Source: an uncultured Bacilli bacterium (GTDB lineage: Bacteria > Bacillota_I > Bacilli_A > RF39 > UBA660). Taken from it: DNA of 54,977 nt. The notes below the pieces were generated by a model. The model made no database searches. It was not told where the DNA came from and was given only the letters and a program-made list of their open reading frames with translations. The stretch's first letter is position 1. Every line of letters begins with the position of its first letter. The stretch spans positions 1 to 54,977 of the forward strand of contig CAKOJJ010000005.1 of the NCBI GenBank assembly GCA_934089275.1, written 5' to 3'. Below, piece by piece: positions 23,597-32,030 of this stretch. The position numbers and the translations under genes are program-made.

Positions 23597-24331
23597 CTAC
23601 TCCCCTTTTGTGAAAAATTCCATTGGACTTCGATGAAATCTTAAAGCTTTAGAAAATTCATCGGCTATACTTTTATTTCCAGCAACAAATATCTTCCTTG
23701 CTCGTATATTTTCGAAAAAAATATTCTTTTTTAATTTAGAATAGTCTTTGTTTTCTCTTTCCTCTTCTGCTATCAATTCCTTTATAAATAGAAATGCAAT
23801 ATAATCTAAAAAATCCATAATATTTTCTTTTTGATTTTCAGCAAAAGAAAGTGTTGAATGTGAAAAAAAGTCTGGATCAACAATAACCATTCGTGAATCA
23901 GTAAAAACAGTATTATCAATTGATAAATCTCCAACTAGTATTGAAGCATTCGATAATTCGTGAATTAATACTTCTAATGCACGAATATTTTCAAGTAAAT
24001 ATTCTTTAGAGTCACGTAATACATTTTTTTCAATTGCTTTATAAAATTTAGCTACATATGCATCAACTTTAAATTCAGTTTTCCCTCTTAAATATCTATA
24101 ATAATGAATAAGTGATGTATAAACATCATAAATTTCAATCAAATTGGGATTTTTTATATCTTTAAGGATAGAAAAAGTATCATCATCTAATTTGCATAGA
24201 CCTTGAGTTTTATTAAAATAGGTTTTTATGATTTTATCGTCATCCATTAAATAAACATTTCCGCATTTTCCACAATTTATATAAGATTTTCTATTTACTG
24301 ACAAACGTTCAAAATCTTTATTTACATACAT
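23597..24331 (-). CDS. Protein-kinase-fold protein
   Basis: 244 residues with a reduced kinase pattern. N-terminal GKCGNVYLMDDDKIIKTYF looks like a glycine loop followed by the ATP-binding lysine (Lys36). ILVGDLSIDNTVF matches the catalytic loop with Asp135 and Asn140. VIVDPDFF (Asp152) is in the place of the DFG metal motif. The closest general resemblance is to bacterial phosphotransferase/Ser-Thr kinase-like proteins. The first 25 residues hold CGKC, perhaps a metal site. It starts at the ATG with AGGTGG five bases upstream. Substrate unknown. Confidence 0.6.
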   Translation of the reverse strand: MYVNKDFERLSVNRKSYINCGKCGNVYLMDDDKIIKTYFNKTQGLCKLDDDTFSILKDIKNPNLIEIYDVYTSLIHYYRYLRGKTEFKVDAYVAKFYKAIEKNVLRDSKEYLLENIRALEVLIHELSNASILVGDLSIDNTVFTDSRMVIVDPDFFSHSTLSFAENQKENIMDFLDYIAFLFIKELIAEEERENKDYSKLKKNIFFENIRARKIFVAGNKSIADEFSKALRFHRSPMEFFTKGE

Positions 24332-24346
24332 AAAAACCACCTGTTA

Positions 24347-24994
24347 CTACTCAATTCTTTCAACAATTCTATTAATCATTATATTTTTAGCTTTTCTTAA
24401 AACATAAAGTCTTCCAATTCCAACTCCATTTTTATGGAAATAACCATTTTTAGCAAGTTCATAATCACTATCACTAATATCTATTGAATTATGAAAAAGA
24501 TAATTAAAATAATTTAAAACTGCTACTTGAAACTCTGTATTTTTTACGTCTTTGTTCGAAAGACCACCATTAAAGTCATCAGAATCTTGAAAAGCATCAT
24601 ATAAGTTAAGCGTGATTTCTCCAGTTTCTGGATTTCTAAAATATTCTAGTAAAGGAAATTTTGTTTTCATCAAAGAAATCTTTTCAGGGTATAATCTTTC
24701 CATAAAAATTTCTAAAGAATTTTCTTGTGATTTAATTTCACATTCCGCAAAATTTATACCATATTTTTTTAACAATTCCTTATACAACTTATATATATAA
24801 AAATAAACATTAAAATACACTATTTCTTGATATGTAGTGTCTTGTTCATCAAAACTTAAAACTAGTTTTTTTAATGCATTTTCTTTTAAACTAAGCAAAT
24901 ATTTTAAATACTCTTTTTCTTCCTCAGTTAAATTTTTTCTTTCTCGTATTTCTTCAAATAAGTTTCTTCTAATGCTATTTTTATTTTCTAACAT
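24347..24994 (-). CDS. Hypothetical helical protein, partner of the kinase-like gene
   Basis: 215 residues, family not recognised. It is soluble and strongly helical with many Leu, Tyr and Phe, for example IVYFNVYFYIYKLYKELLKK. The C-terminal third contains KNGYFHKNGVGIGRLYVLRKAKNIMINR. No signal peptide. It is 15 bp upstream of the kinase-fold gene on the same strand, so the two probably form one operon; a substrate or regulator role is only a guess. Confidence 0.65.
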   Translation of the reverse strand: MLENKNSIRRNLFEEIRERKNLTEEEKEYLKYLLSLKENALKKLVLSFDEQDTTYQEIVYFNVYFYIYKLYKELLKKYGINFAECEIKSQENSLEIFMERLYPEKISLMKTKFPLLEYFRNPETGEITLNLYDAFQDSDDFNGGLSNKDVKNTEFQVAVLNYFNYLFHNSIDISDSDYELAKNGYFHKNGVGIGRLYVLRKAKNIMINRIVERIE

Positions 24995-25083
24995 AACTAC
25001 CTCTTAAACAATGATTTTTAAAATAGCCAATCCCTATTAAAATTATATTATAAATTGTTTTTGATAACAATAAAAAAATAACT

Positions 25084-25245
25084 TTAAAATTGTTTTTCTA
25101 GTCTAGATTGTCTATTAATATCTAAATTGTCAACTGTAATTAAAGTAAGTTCAACTAAATCATAAACAGTAGAATATGGTGTTGGATAAGTTTTTTCGAC
25201 GAATTTTTTACCATTTTTATAACTAGTTTTTGTTTTTTATTATAC
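25084..25245 (-). pseudogene. Possible gene remnant without start codon
   Basis: The longest feature in the roughly 300-bp gap beside tRNA-Arg. An open minus-strand frame of about 50 codons ends in TAA (25084-25086). It has normal-looking protein composition (for example KKFVEKTYPTPYSTVYDLVE). It has no ATG, GTG or TTG start with a ribosome binding site and an in-frame TAA lies just upstream. It may be the 3' end of a lost gene. I do not recognise the family. Confidence 0.3.
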
Positions 25246-25254
25246 TAAAACAAA

Positions 25255-25275
25255 TAAAAAAACACGATATTCGTG
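25255..25275 (-). terminator. Terminator of tRNA-Arg
   Basis: CACGA (25263-25267) / TCGTG (25271-25275) with a three-base loop and an A-run that gives T on the minus strand. Confidence 0.55.
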
Positions 25276-25291
25276 CTTTATAGACATAAGA

Positions 25292-25368
25292 TGGTGTCCA
25301 CGACGTGATTCGAACACGTGACCATTCGCTTAGAAGGCGAGTGCTCTATCCAGCTGAGCTACGCAGAC
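25292..25368 (-). tRNA. tRNA-Arg (TCT)
   Basis: 77 nt with encoded CCA. Anticodon loop CTTCTAA gives TCT, reading AGA/AGG. Acceptor GTCTGCG pairs with CGTGGAC through two G-U pairs. The first anticodon-stem pair (27-43) is a C-A mismatch, the other four are intact. Confidence 0.93.
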
Positions 25369-25397
25369 ACATAGCCACTTTTTCAAATGACTATTAA

Positions 25398-25426
25398 ATT
25401 ATAATACAAAAATTTATAAAAAGCAA
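25398..25426 (-). promoter_or_regulatory. Promoter of tRNA-Arg
   Basis: Minus-strand TTGCTT (25421-25426), 17 bp spacer, TATAAT (25398-25403), placed just past the gene downstream of spoIIP. Confidence 0.6.
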
Positions 25427-25430
25427 GTCC

Positions 25431-25766
25431 TTATTCAAAAAGAAATGAAAATACAGAATTAAGTAATTTATCTAATTTTCCTGCACCTTTAGTTATCATT
25501 GTGCTAATATTTTCTCCAAGCTTACTTGAGTTATTAGAATAATCAACACTTTCATTAATTAAATAGGCATTTACATCTATTTCTTTACCATTTTCGACAT
25601 CACTTTCGAATTTTTTTATTTGTTCTTCAGTATAAAGAGATCTATTACTATATTTTCTTTGAATAAATCCATTTTGTCCAATTGCATAAACACAGATAAA
25701 TATTATAAATAATGCAAATAATAATCTAAAAAAATACTTACTTTTACTTTTTTTCTTTTCTTCCAT
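25431..25766 (-). CDS. Small membrane protein downstream of spoIIP
   Basis: 111 residues. A lysine-rich start (MEEKKKSKSKYFFR) precedes one transmembrane helix (about 13-30), with the remaining 80 residues outside, including a helix TEEQIKKFESDVENGKEI. Its ATG overlaps the spoIIP stop by one base, so it is translated with spoIIP. In B. subtilis spoIIP is likewise followed by a small gene, yqxA, but I see no convincing sequence similarity. A sporulation or engulfment role is inferred from position. Confidence 0.6.
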   Translation of the reverse strand: MEEKKKSKSKYFFRLLFALFIIFICVYAIGQNGFIQRKYSNRSLYTEEQIKKFESDVENGKEIDVNAYLINESVDYSNNSSKLGENISTMITKGAGKLDKLLNSVFSFLFE

Positions 25767-26587
25767 TATTCATTTATATAAGACGATAAAGCATTTGCTA
25801 AAATACCAATCGAATTATTTACCTCCTCTATTGTATTGTCTTGACTTCCCAGTTCAATCAAAATTACATTACTAGCTAAATCTTGATTAAAACTACTACT
25901 CTTTCTGACCAATATTCCTCTGGAAAAAGCATTGTTATTGTTTTTAATATATTTATTTATTTCATCACAGACTTGATAGTTTTCTTTATATGTATCATGT
26001 TTTGCTCCTACAACAAACAGCATTTTAGCATAACTTTTGCCATCCACTTGCGCTGTTGTAAATTCCCGTTTTACAGAATCACGATGAAGATCAATATATA
26101 AAACTATGTTTTCACTTAATTTGCTATTAACTAGTTCTCTTGTGATTTTGTAAGTATCTTTATATGCAAGATTTTTTGCTTTTACTTCTCCCACTATGTC
26201 TTTTGTTTCTACTATTGCATCAATATTAAAATTTCTGAGTTCTTCTTTCAATTTATTTGCAGCATCAATTACTGTTCCTCCGTTGTATTCTTCACGATTA
26301 TGAGTGTTGTATATATAAACTTTAGGAAAATCATATTGTAATTCATTGAATACTGGTTCTTCTTTCTTTATAATTTTATTTGCTTTTTTATAATTTAGTC
26401 CCATTTTTAAAAGGATTCTTTCTTTATCAATATTGATATTAAAATGATTTAGTTTACCATCAATTATAAATTCATTTGATGTATTTTTTATCATATAATT
26501 GGCCATAAAGATTGATGAAAGTACTATTAATATAAATAATATTATTTTATAATTTCTTTTCCTTTTAGTTTTAAAAACCCTTTTCAT
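25766..26587 (-). CDS. spoIIP: Stage II sporulation protein P
   Basis: Peptidoglycan amidase/endopeptidase that works with SpoIID and SpoIIM to thin septal wall and drive engulfment. About 273 residues with one N-terminal membrane helix and the SpoIIP domain from about 90: VYIYNTHNREEY (zinc histidine), LYIDLHRDS (second histidine and acid), and a terminal LIELGSQDNTIEEVNNS. These match the active-site motifs of the family. The start is ambiguous: GGTGAT overlaps two ATG codons, and I use the one at 26587. A TATACAAT at 26604-26611 is one base off the sigma-E -10. It is shorter than B. subtilis SpoIIP. Confidence 0.85.
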   Translation of the reverse strand: MKRVFKTKRKRNYKIILFILIVLSSIFMANYMIKNTSNEFIIDGKLNHFNINIDKERILLKMGLNYKKANKIIKKEEPVFNELQYDFPKVYIYNTHNREEYNGGTVIDAANKLKEELRNFNIDAIVETKDIVGEVKAKNLAYKDTYKITRELVNSKLSENIVLYIDLHRDSVKREFTTAQVDGKSYAKMLFVVGAKHDTYKENYQVCDEINKYIKNNNNAFSRGILVRKSSSFNQDLASNVILIELGSQDNTIEEVNNSIGILANALSSYINE

Positions 26588-26634
26588 CTTCATCACCAAT
26601 TATATTGTATAAAATAACTATTGAAAAAAATGTA

Positions 26635-26660
26635 AAAAAAAAGAAGTTAAGCAACTTCTT
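26635..26660 (-). terminator. Terminator of the 26647-27570 gene
   Basis: AAGAAGTT (26641-26648) / AACTTCTT (26653-26660), T-run on the minus strand; contains the stop codon (26647-26649). Confidence 0.8.
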
Positions 26661-27570
26661 TAAGTTTTCTAATTGTATTCTTTTTTAACTCTTCTAAATA
26701 TTGTTCAAGATTCATTGTTTCTAAATATTTTTCGTCAAAAGTAATATTTTCTATTTCATCGTTACTTATTTCATTTAAAGCATCGATTTTATCAATTTCA
26801 ATTAATTTTTTTATAAATAGTATTTTACCATTTTTCAAAAGAATATTTATATTTTTAGAAAAAAAACTATTTTCTATATAAGAAGAATCAATATATTTTA
26901 CAAGCAATTTTTTTATTTTATCAATTCCAAGAGTATCAAAAGTATTTTGTTCAAATAAAGATGCTGGTATTCCAAGCGTTTCAACTAAATTTAAAATTGA
27001 TGAAAGATTAAAACTAGTTTCTTTAAATGCTTCATTAAAATTTGGAAAGGCATCTATTTTTAATAGATCAACAATAAATTCTTTTTTAGAAAAACTAAGG
27101 CTTTTAAAAACATTTTCCAATAGTTCGTCTTTAAACATCTCTACTCCGGATTTAAGTTCATTATACTTTTCATCTAATATTCTTTCAGGAATATTCTTAT
27201 ATCCACGGTCAGTAATAATGCCATTTCTTGCGACATAATTTATAATATCTTCTCCCATAAAAATAAATTTTTTAAAATAATTAAAATTGTCTTTTTTGTT
27301 TTTAATGGTTTCCGTACTATTTAGATAAGCTACAATGTAAGATTTTAATATTTCATCAGGATATTTAAAAATAGTTTCTATAATTATATTTTTAACTGTT
27401 TCAGCATCAAATCTATTTTTTAATTCTATTAAGAAAACTCTTATTATTTCTTCATTTTCTTGATATTTTCTATATAAATCTTTATTTTCAAGCATATTTT
27501 TTCTTATTTGTTCATCAAGAATAAACTCAGAAAATAAAGGATACTTTTTGTCAAAGCTGTTTTTCTTCAT
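26647..27570 (-). CDS. Hypothetical protein
   Basis: 307 residues, family not recognised. It is soluble and almost entirely helical, beginning MKKNSFDKKYPLFSEF, with repeated Ile/Phe/Leu-rich helices separated by charged turns, similar in texture to helical-repeat scaffolds. It has no membrane segment or catalytic motif. I use the ATG at 27570 because GTGAT lies just before it; the ATG six codons upstream lacks a site. It has its own promoter and terminator, between spoIIP and dut. Confidence 0.7.
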   Translation of the reverse strand: MKKNSFDKKYPLFSEFILDEQIRKNMLENKDLYRKYQENEEIIRVFLIELKNRFDAETVKNIIIETIFKYPDEILKSYIVAYLNSTETIKNKKDNFNYFKKFIFMGEDIINYVARNGIITDRGYKNIPERILDEKYNELKSGVEMFKDELLENVFKSLSFSKKEFIVDLLKIDAFPNFNEAFKETSFNLSSILNLVETLGIPASLFEQNTFDTLGIDKIKKLLVKYIDSSYIENSFFSKNINILLKNGKILFIKKLIEIDKIDALNEISNDEIENITFDEKYLETMNLEQYLEELKKNTIRKLKEVA

Positions 27571-27596
27571 GCAAATCACATCTCTCATAAGTTATT

Positions 27597-27625
27597 ATGA
27601 TATCAAAATGAGAGTTCAAAGTCAA
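27597..27625 (-). promoter_or_regulatory. Promoter of the 26647-27570 gene
   Basis: Minus-strand TTGACT (27620-27625), 17 bp spacer, TATCAT (27597-27602). Confidence 0.6.
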
Positions 27626-27691
27626 ATAACCTATATTGTTTAGTTTAAGCAATTTTAATGTAGCAAAAACTAAAGATGTAACTAAAATTAA

Positions 27692-27718
27692 TAAAAAAAG
27701 AAGTTTATTTAACTTCTT
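27692..27718 (-). terminator. Terminator of nrdD-nrdG-dut
   Basis: AAGAAGTT (27698-27705) / AACTTCTT (27711-27718), T-run on the minus strand, overlapping the dut stop codon. The stem arms are the same as in the terminator at 26641-26660. Confidence 0.8.
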
Positions 27719-28178
27719 AGACACTTGTAGAACCGAAACCACCAATTCTAGTTCCAGTTGCTTGATCATCATCAACTATTAAGAATTTTTGGAAAATAAC
27801 TTGTCCAATAGCGTCTCCTTTTTTTATGATTACATCTTCATCACTCATATTAAAGAAAGCAAACATAAATTCTCCGTCATTATCAGGATTTCCGTAATAA
27901 TCTGCATCTATAACTCCAACACCATTTGCAAGCACCAAATGTTTTTTACCTGGATTACTTGATCTATTAGCAAGCATATACCACTCATCATCCATACAAT
28001 AAGCTTTCAATCCTGTATGAATTAATGTTGGCTTACATCCGTTTTTAAATGGCGGAATAATTGTATCTTCAGCAGCTTCAACGTCATAACCAGCACTTCT
28101 TGCAGTTTTTCTAATTGGAAGGTTAATATTTTTATCTTCCCATCCTTTAGCTATCTCAAAACCTCTTACTTTTTCCAT
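27717..28178 (-). CDS. dut: dUTP diphosphatase
   Basis: Hydrolyses dUTP to dUMP, keeping uracil out of DNA and feeding dTMP synthesis. 153 residues with all five trimeric dUTPase motifs: RSAGYDVEA (1), NRSSNPG (2), NGVGVIDADYYG (3, catalytic aspartate), KGDAIGQVIF (4) and TRIGGFGSTS (5). The start at 28178 follows GGAAGG located in the end of nrdG and lies 2 bp after its stop; a start six codons upstream would overlap nrdG. Co-transcription with the reductase gives a nucleotide-supply operon. Confidence 0.93.
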   Translation of the reverse strand: MEKVRGFEIAKGWEDKNINLPIRKTARSAGYDVEAAEDTIIPPFKNGCKPTLIHTGLKAYCMDDEWYMLANRSSNPGKKHLVLANGVGVIDADYYGNPDNDGEFMFAFFNMSDEDVIIKKGDAIGQVIFQKFLIVDDDQATGTRIGGFGSTSV

Positions 28179-28180
28179 TA

Positions 28181-28678
28181 TTACTTTTCCTTCCATAAAA
28201 CTATTTTTTCTTGTTTAATTGATTTTTTTACATCTATTACTCTTTGATTAGATGAACCACGCCATTCTAATCTAAAATCATGAAGTTCATCGACATATCT
28301 TCCATCAACTAAAACATCTAAATAGTTCATTATTTCTTTATCTTTTAAATCTTCATAAAGGAATCCACTCCAAGCCCAAAGGTCTTTTTTAGGAAATCTT
28401 TCTTTAAACATTTTGGCAAGTTTTGTAACTCCTTCAATATTTTTAGGATGCATTGGTTCTCCACCTAAAATAGATAATCCTCTTATATAATCTTTTTCAC
28501 ATAAGTCTAAGATGAGATTGATCTTTTCATCATCAAATTCACCTTTTCCTCCAGTAAAGCTGTGAGTTTCTGGATTAAAACAATTTTTGCAGTTAAATAC
28601 ACAACCTTGTACAAATACAGAAACTCTTACTCCTGGACCATTAGATATATCCATTTTTCTAATCGTGTTATATCTCAT
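28181..28678 (-). CDS. nrdG: Anaerobic ribonucleotide reductase activating protein
   Basis: Radical SAM enzyme that installs the glycyl radical on NrdD. 165 residues with the 4Fe-4S motif CVFNCKNC (CxxxCxxC), the glycine-rich SAM-binding segment LSILGGEPMHP, and the usual N-terminus RKMDISNGPGVRVSVFVQGC. Length is typical. The gene starts 2 bp after nrdD and ends next to dut. Oxygen-sensitive, in line with strict anaerobic life. Confidence 0.95.
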   Translation of the reverse strand: MRYNTIRKMDISNGPGVRVSVFVQGCVFNCKNCFNPETHSFTGGKGEFDDEKINLILDLCEKDYIRGLSILGGEPMHPKNIEGVTKLAKMFKERFPKKDLWAWSGFLYEDLKDKEIMNYLDVLVDGRYVDELHDFRLEWRGSSNQRVIDVKKSIKQEKIVLWKEK

Positions 28679-28680
28679 GA

Positions 28681-30840
28681 TTATGCCTCAGCATCTTTGT
28701 TATCAATATGAATAACTCTATCGTGGATTTCTTGAGTTCTTCCTTTATTCCAGAAGTTTGTACCAATATATCCACAAGTACGTCTTGCAACATTTAATGT
28801 GTCATGGTTTCTATTACCACAATTTGGACAATACCATTCAAGGCTGTCATCAAGTAATATTTCACCATCATAACCACATTCTTGGCAATAATCTGATTTA
28901 GTATTAAGTTCAGCATACATAATATTATCATATATAAATTTGATTACTTCCATTACAGAATCTAAGTTATTTGTTAAGTTAGGTGTTTCAATATAACTTA
29001 TTGCTCCACCTGGACTTAATTTTTGGAATTCACTTTCAAGTTTCAATTTAGTGAAGGCATCAATTTCTTCAAATACAGGAACGTGATATGAGTTTGTAAT
29101 ATAGTCACGATCAGTAATTCCTTTAATTTTACCGAATCTTTCTCTTAGACATTTTGCAAATTTATAAGTTGTTGCTTCGATTGGAGTTCCATAAACACTG
29201 TAATCAATGTCTTCATCAGCTTTCCACTCGTTACATTTATCATTTAATCTTTGCATTACTTGAATACCGAAATCATGACCAACTCCACCATCAGTATGAC
29301 TTGAACCAGTCATATATTTAACGCATTCATAAAGACCTGCATATCCAAGAGATATTGTTGAATAACCATGATGTAAAAGTTCGTGAATACATTCTCCTTT
29401 TTTTAATCTTGCAAGAGCACCATTTTGCCATAATATAGGTGCTACATCACTTGATACTTTAGATAAACGTTTATGTCTAATTTGAAGAGCTCTGTGACAA
29501 AGTTCTAGTCTTTCATCCATAATATTCCAGAATAATTCCATGTCTTTTCCACTTGATAAAGCTACATCAACAAGATTAAGTGTTACAACTCCTTGATTAA
29601 ATCTACCATAATATTTTGGTTTTCCTTGTTCATCAACATATGGAGTTAAGAATGAACGACATCCCATACATGGAAAACATTGACCGTTTCCATTTTTATC
29701 GATTTTATTTTCTTTCATTACTTTTTCAGAAATATAATCTGGAACCATACGTTTAGCAGTACATTCAGCTGCTAACTTAGTTAAATAATAATATTTTCCT
29801 TTTGGATTAATATTATCTTCTTCAAGTACGTAAAGAAGTTTTGGAAATGCTGGAGTAATATAAACTCCTTTTTCATTTTTCATTCCTTGAATTCTTTGTT
29901 TTAAAACTTCTTCAATAATCATTGCAAGTTCTTCTTTGTATTCGTCAGTTTCACCTAAATATAAACAAACACTTAAGAAAGGAGCTTGACCATTAGTAGT
30001 TGTCATAGAATTGATTTGATATTGGAAAGTTTGAACTCCATCAATAATTTCCTTTTTTAAATCTTCTTCTACAAACTTTGCTTGTTGTTCTTCTGTTAAG
30101 CCTCTCTTTTTATATTTTTTCTTATAATATTCACGGCTTGATCTTACAAATGGTGCAAGATGTGTCATTGTAATTGTACATCCACCATATTGGCTTGAAT
30201 TTACTGCTGTGATTAATTGAGTAGCAATTGTCATAGCTGTTAAAAATCTATGTGGTTTTTCAATCATTACTCCATTAATATTTGTTCCATTTTGAAGCAT
30301 ATCTTCTAGATTTATTAAATCACAGTTATGTAATGCGTTTTGAGCAAAATAATCTGCATCATGGAAATGGATTAAACCTTCATCATGAGCTTTTACAATC
30401 TCTTCTGGAAGCAAGAATCTTCTTGTGATATCTGTTGATGTGATACCTGCTAAATAATCTCTTTGAGTTGTAACTATTCTAGCATTTTTGTTAGAATTTT
30501 CAGTATTCCAGTATTCACTTTCTCCTTCAATAAGTTCTTTTATTGAAAGATCTGTTGTATTACTTCTTCTTACTAATTCTCTTGTATATCTATAAGTTAT
30601 ATATTGTTTAGCTAATGCGTATTTTCCTAAACTCATTAAACGCATTTCAATAATATCTTGAATATCTTCTACAAGAATTCTTTTCTTTTTCAAACCTTCA
30701 ATATATTTTATTATATTTCTTATTTGAATGTCAGTTACTCGATCTTCTTCAGCAACTTCACTGTTTGCCTTTTTAATAGCAATTTCAATTTTGTCAGGAC
30801 AATAATCGACCATATGTCCATCTCTTTTAATTACCTTCAT
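28681..30840 (-). CDS. nrdD: Anaerobic ribonucleoside-triphosphate reductase
   Basis: Class III reductase making dNTPs from NTPs with formate. 719 residues. About 1-95 is the ATP-cone allosteric domain (VIKRDGHMVDYCPDKIEIAI). The catalytic barrel includes HNCDLINLEDML and GQCFPCMGCRSFL. The C-terminal zinc ribbon is CQECG...CPNCG. The glycyl radical loop is RRTCGYIGTNF with Gly690. The only reductase in the window. GGAGGT precedes the ATG. A Crp/Fnr-type palindrome is centred about 42 bp upstream of the predicted start site, a class II activator position. Confidence 0.96.
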   Translation of the reverse strand: MKVIKRDGHMVDYCPDKIEIAIKKANSEVAEEDRVTDIQIRNIIKYIEGLKKKRILVEDIQDIIEMRLMSLGKYALAKQYITYRYTRELVRRSNTTDLSIKELIEGESEYWNTENSNKNARIVTTQRDYLAGITSTDITRRFLLPEEIVKAHDEGLIHFHDADYFAQNALHNCDLINLEDMLQNGTNINGVMIEKPHRFLTAMTIATQLITAVNSSQYGGCTITMTHLAPFVRSSREYYKKKYKKRGLTEEQQAKFVEEDLKKEIIDGVQTFQYQINSMTTTNGQAPFLSVCLYLGETDEYKEELAMIIEEVLKQRIQGMKNEKGVYITPAFPKLLYVLEEDNINPKGKYYYLTKLAAECTAKRMVPDYISEKVMKENKIDKNGNGQCFPCMGCRSFLTPYVDEQGKPKYYGRFNQGVVTLNLVDVALSSGKDMELFWNIMDERLELCHRALQIRHKRLSKVSSDVAPILWQNGALARLKKGECIHELLHHGYSTISLGYAGLYECVKYMTGSSHTDGGVGHDFGIQVMQRLNDKCNEWKADEDIDYSVYGTPIEATTYKFAKCLRERFGKIKGITDRDYITNSYHVPVFEEIDAFTKLKLESEFQKLSPGGAISYIETPNLTNNLDSVMEVIKFIYDNIMYAELNTKSDYCQECGYDGEILLDDSLEWYCPNCGNRNHDTLNVARRTCGYIGTNFWNKGRTQEIHDRVIHIDNKDAEA

Positions 30841-30900
30841 ATTAATTTTACCTCCACCTTAATACGATTTAAATATATCACAAAAAGAGTATTTATTATT

Positions 30901-30914
30901 GTTGCAATTGCAAC
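30901..30914. promoter_or_regulatory. Perfect 14-bp palindrome, probable Crp/Fnr-family operator
   Basis: GTTGCAATTGCAAC lies between nrdD and the divergent Crp/Fnr-type gene. It differs from the FNR (TTGAT-N4-ATCAA) and CRP (TGTGA-N6-TCACA) consensus but has the same two-fold design. For nrdD, with a -10 TATATT at 30872-30877, its centre is near -42. For the regulator gene it covers the -35. This predicts activation of nrdDG-dut and autorepression. Confidence 0.6.
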
Positions 30915-30936
30915 ATTTTTATATTTTTGATAAAAT
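30908..30936 (+). promoter_or_regulatory. Promoter of the Crp/Fnr-type regulator
   Basis: TTGCAA (30908-30913), 17 bp spacer, TAAAAT (30931-30936). The -35 is the right half of the palindrome. Confidence 0.55.
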
Positions 30937-30955
30937 TTTACTATCGAGGTGTAAA

Positions 30956-31576
30956 ATGGAAAAATTATTTGACAAAATTAGCGACAAGGAAAAAAATTTA
31001 ATATTAAAAGAATTTGAAGCATCTACTATAAATTATAAAAAAAATCAACTAGTTTTATCATCTGTAAAATCAAATGTTATTGGAATAGTTTTAGAAGGTT
31101 TAATTCAAATAGTTAAAACAGACTATGATGGTAATTCTATAATGACTGAAGAAATAATAGAAGGAAATGCATTTGGAACAATGCTTAATAATTTAGATAA
31201 TAATGATTGTTCTATAATTGCTAAAGAAGATAGCAAAATTTTGGTTATTGAGTATGATATGATAAATTCATCCAATAATTTTAAACCATATGTTACAAAG
31301 TTCTTAAAAAATCTTCTTAATATCACAACTGAAATAATTAAAGAAAAGAATAATCACATTCAAATATTAACAAAGAGATCTATTAGAGATAAAATTTTGG
31401 AATATATTAATATAAATAGAAATTCTGGATCAAGAATAATTTATTTACCATTTTCATATACTGATTTTGCAAATTACTTAGCTGTTGATAGATGTGCAAT
31501 GAGTCGTGAATTAAAAAATTTAAAAGAAGATGGAATAATTGAAACTAAAGGAAAAAAAATATACCTTAACATTTAG
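30956..31576 (+). CDS. Crp/Fnr-family transcriptional regulator
   Basis: 206 residues. The N-terminal cyclic-nucleotide-binding-type beta barrel (about 10-125) includes KNQLVLSSVKSNVIGIVLEGLIQI. The long dimer helix (about 115-145) leads to a winged-helix domain with the recognition helix in YTDFANYLAVDRCAMSRELKNLKEDGII. It has none of the N-terminal cysteines that hold a 4Fe-4S cluster in FNR, so the signal is unknown; haem or small-molecule sensing is possible. I start at the ATG preceded by GAGGTG; the longer frame from 30899 would include the promoter. Divergent from nrdDG-dut. Confidence 0.88.
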   Translation: MEKLFDKISDKEKNLILKEFEASTINYKKNQLVLSSVKSNVIGIVLEGLIQIVKTDYDGNSIMTEEIIEGNAFGTMLNNLDNNDCSIIAKEDSKILVIEYDMINSSNNFKPYVTKFLKNLLNITTEIIKEKNNHIQILTKRSIRDKILEYININRNSGSRIIYLPFSYTDFANYLAVDRCAMSRELKNLKEDGIIETKGKKIYLNI

Positions 31577-31587
31577 GTATATTTTTT
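31557..31587. terminator. Bidirectional terminator between convergent genes
   Basis: AAATATACCT (31557-31566) / AGGTATATTT (31575-31584), loop of eight, T-run on the plus strand and T-rich on the minus strand. The stop codons of both convergent genes lie inside it. Confidence 0.8.
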
Positions 31588-32030
31588 TCTATTAATCTTT
31601 TTAGTTTTGTTTTATCGGGTTCATACTCTCTACCATTTTCATCTTTTATATGGATTTTAGAAAAATAGTCTAAACATCCTTTTATACCGTCTTTATAAAT
31701 TTGTTCGCTTATGTAACCTGATTCATAATTTTTTATTATATGTTTTATACAAAGCTCTAATAAATAAAAGCATATATAATTGAAATTAGCAGCAATTGCT
31801 TTTATGTTTGGGCGTTTTGAAGCATCTGAATAATAATTTTCAAAACAAATCGTATCAAACGCTTCAATAAATTTATCAGTCTTTTTAAAACCATTAAAAT
31901 CAACTAAGTAAGCATAAAAAGTACAAAAATCAGCAGTAAAATAACAGTCAAATAAAAAATCTCCTAATATATCATATAAAATACTGCAAAGAAACTTCTC
32001 AACTGCATATCCATTATTTTTTTTCATCAT
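31566..32030 (-). CDS. Hypothetical protein
   Basis: 154 residues, family not recognised. It is helical and unusually rich in Phe, Tyr and Cys (for example LFDCYFTADFCTFYAYLVDF), soluble by composition, with six or more cysteines but no clear CxxC pair. Its start overlaps the end of the zincin-like gene by 17 bp, so the two form an operon. It may support that enzyme, which is inference only. Confidence 0.6.
   Translation of the reverse strand: MMKKNNGYAVEKFLCSILYDILGDFLFDCYFTADFCTFYAYLVDFNGFKKTDKFIEAFDTICFENYYSDASKRPNIKAIAANFNYICFYLLELCIKHIIKNYESGYISEQIYKDGIKGCLDYFSKIHIKDENGREYEPDKTKLKRLIEKNIPKC

Noticed and set aside
27551..27775. 74-codon minus-strand frame between dut and the 26647 gene
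   Set aside because: It starts inside dut in another frame, has no ribosome binding site, and runs across the dut terminator and the next promoter.
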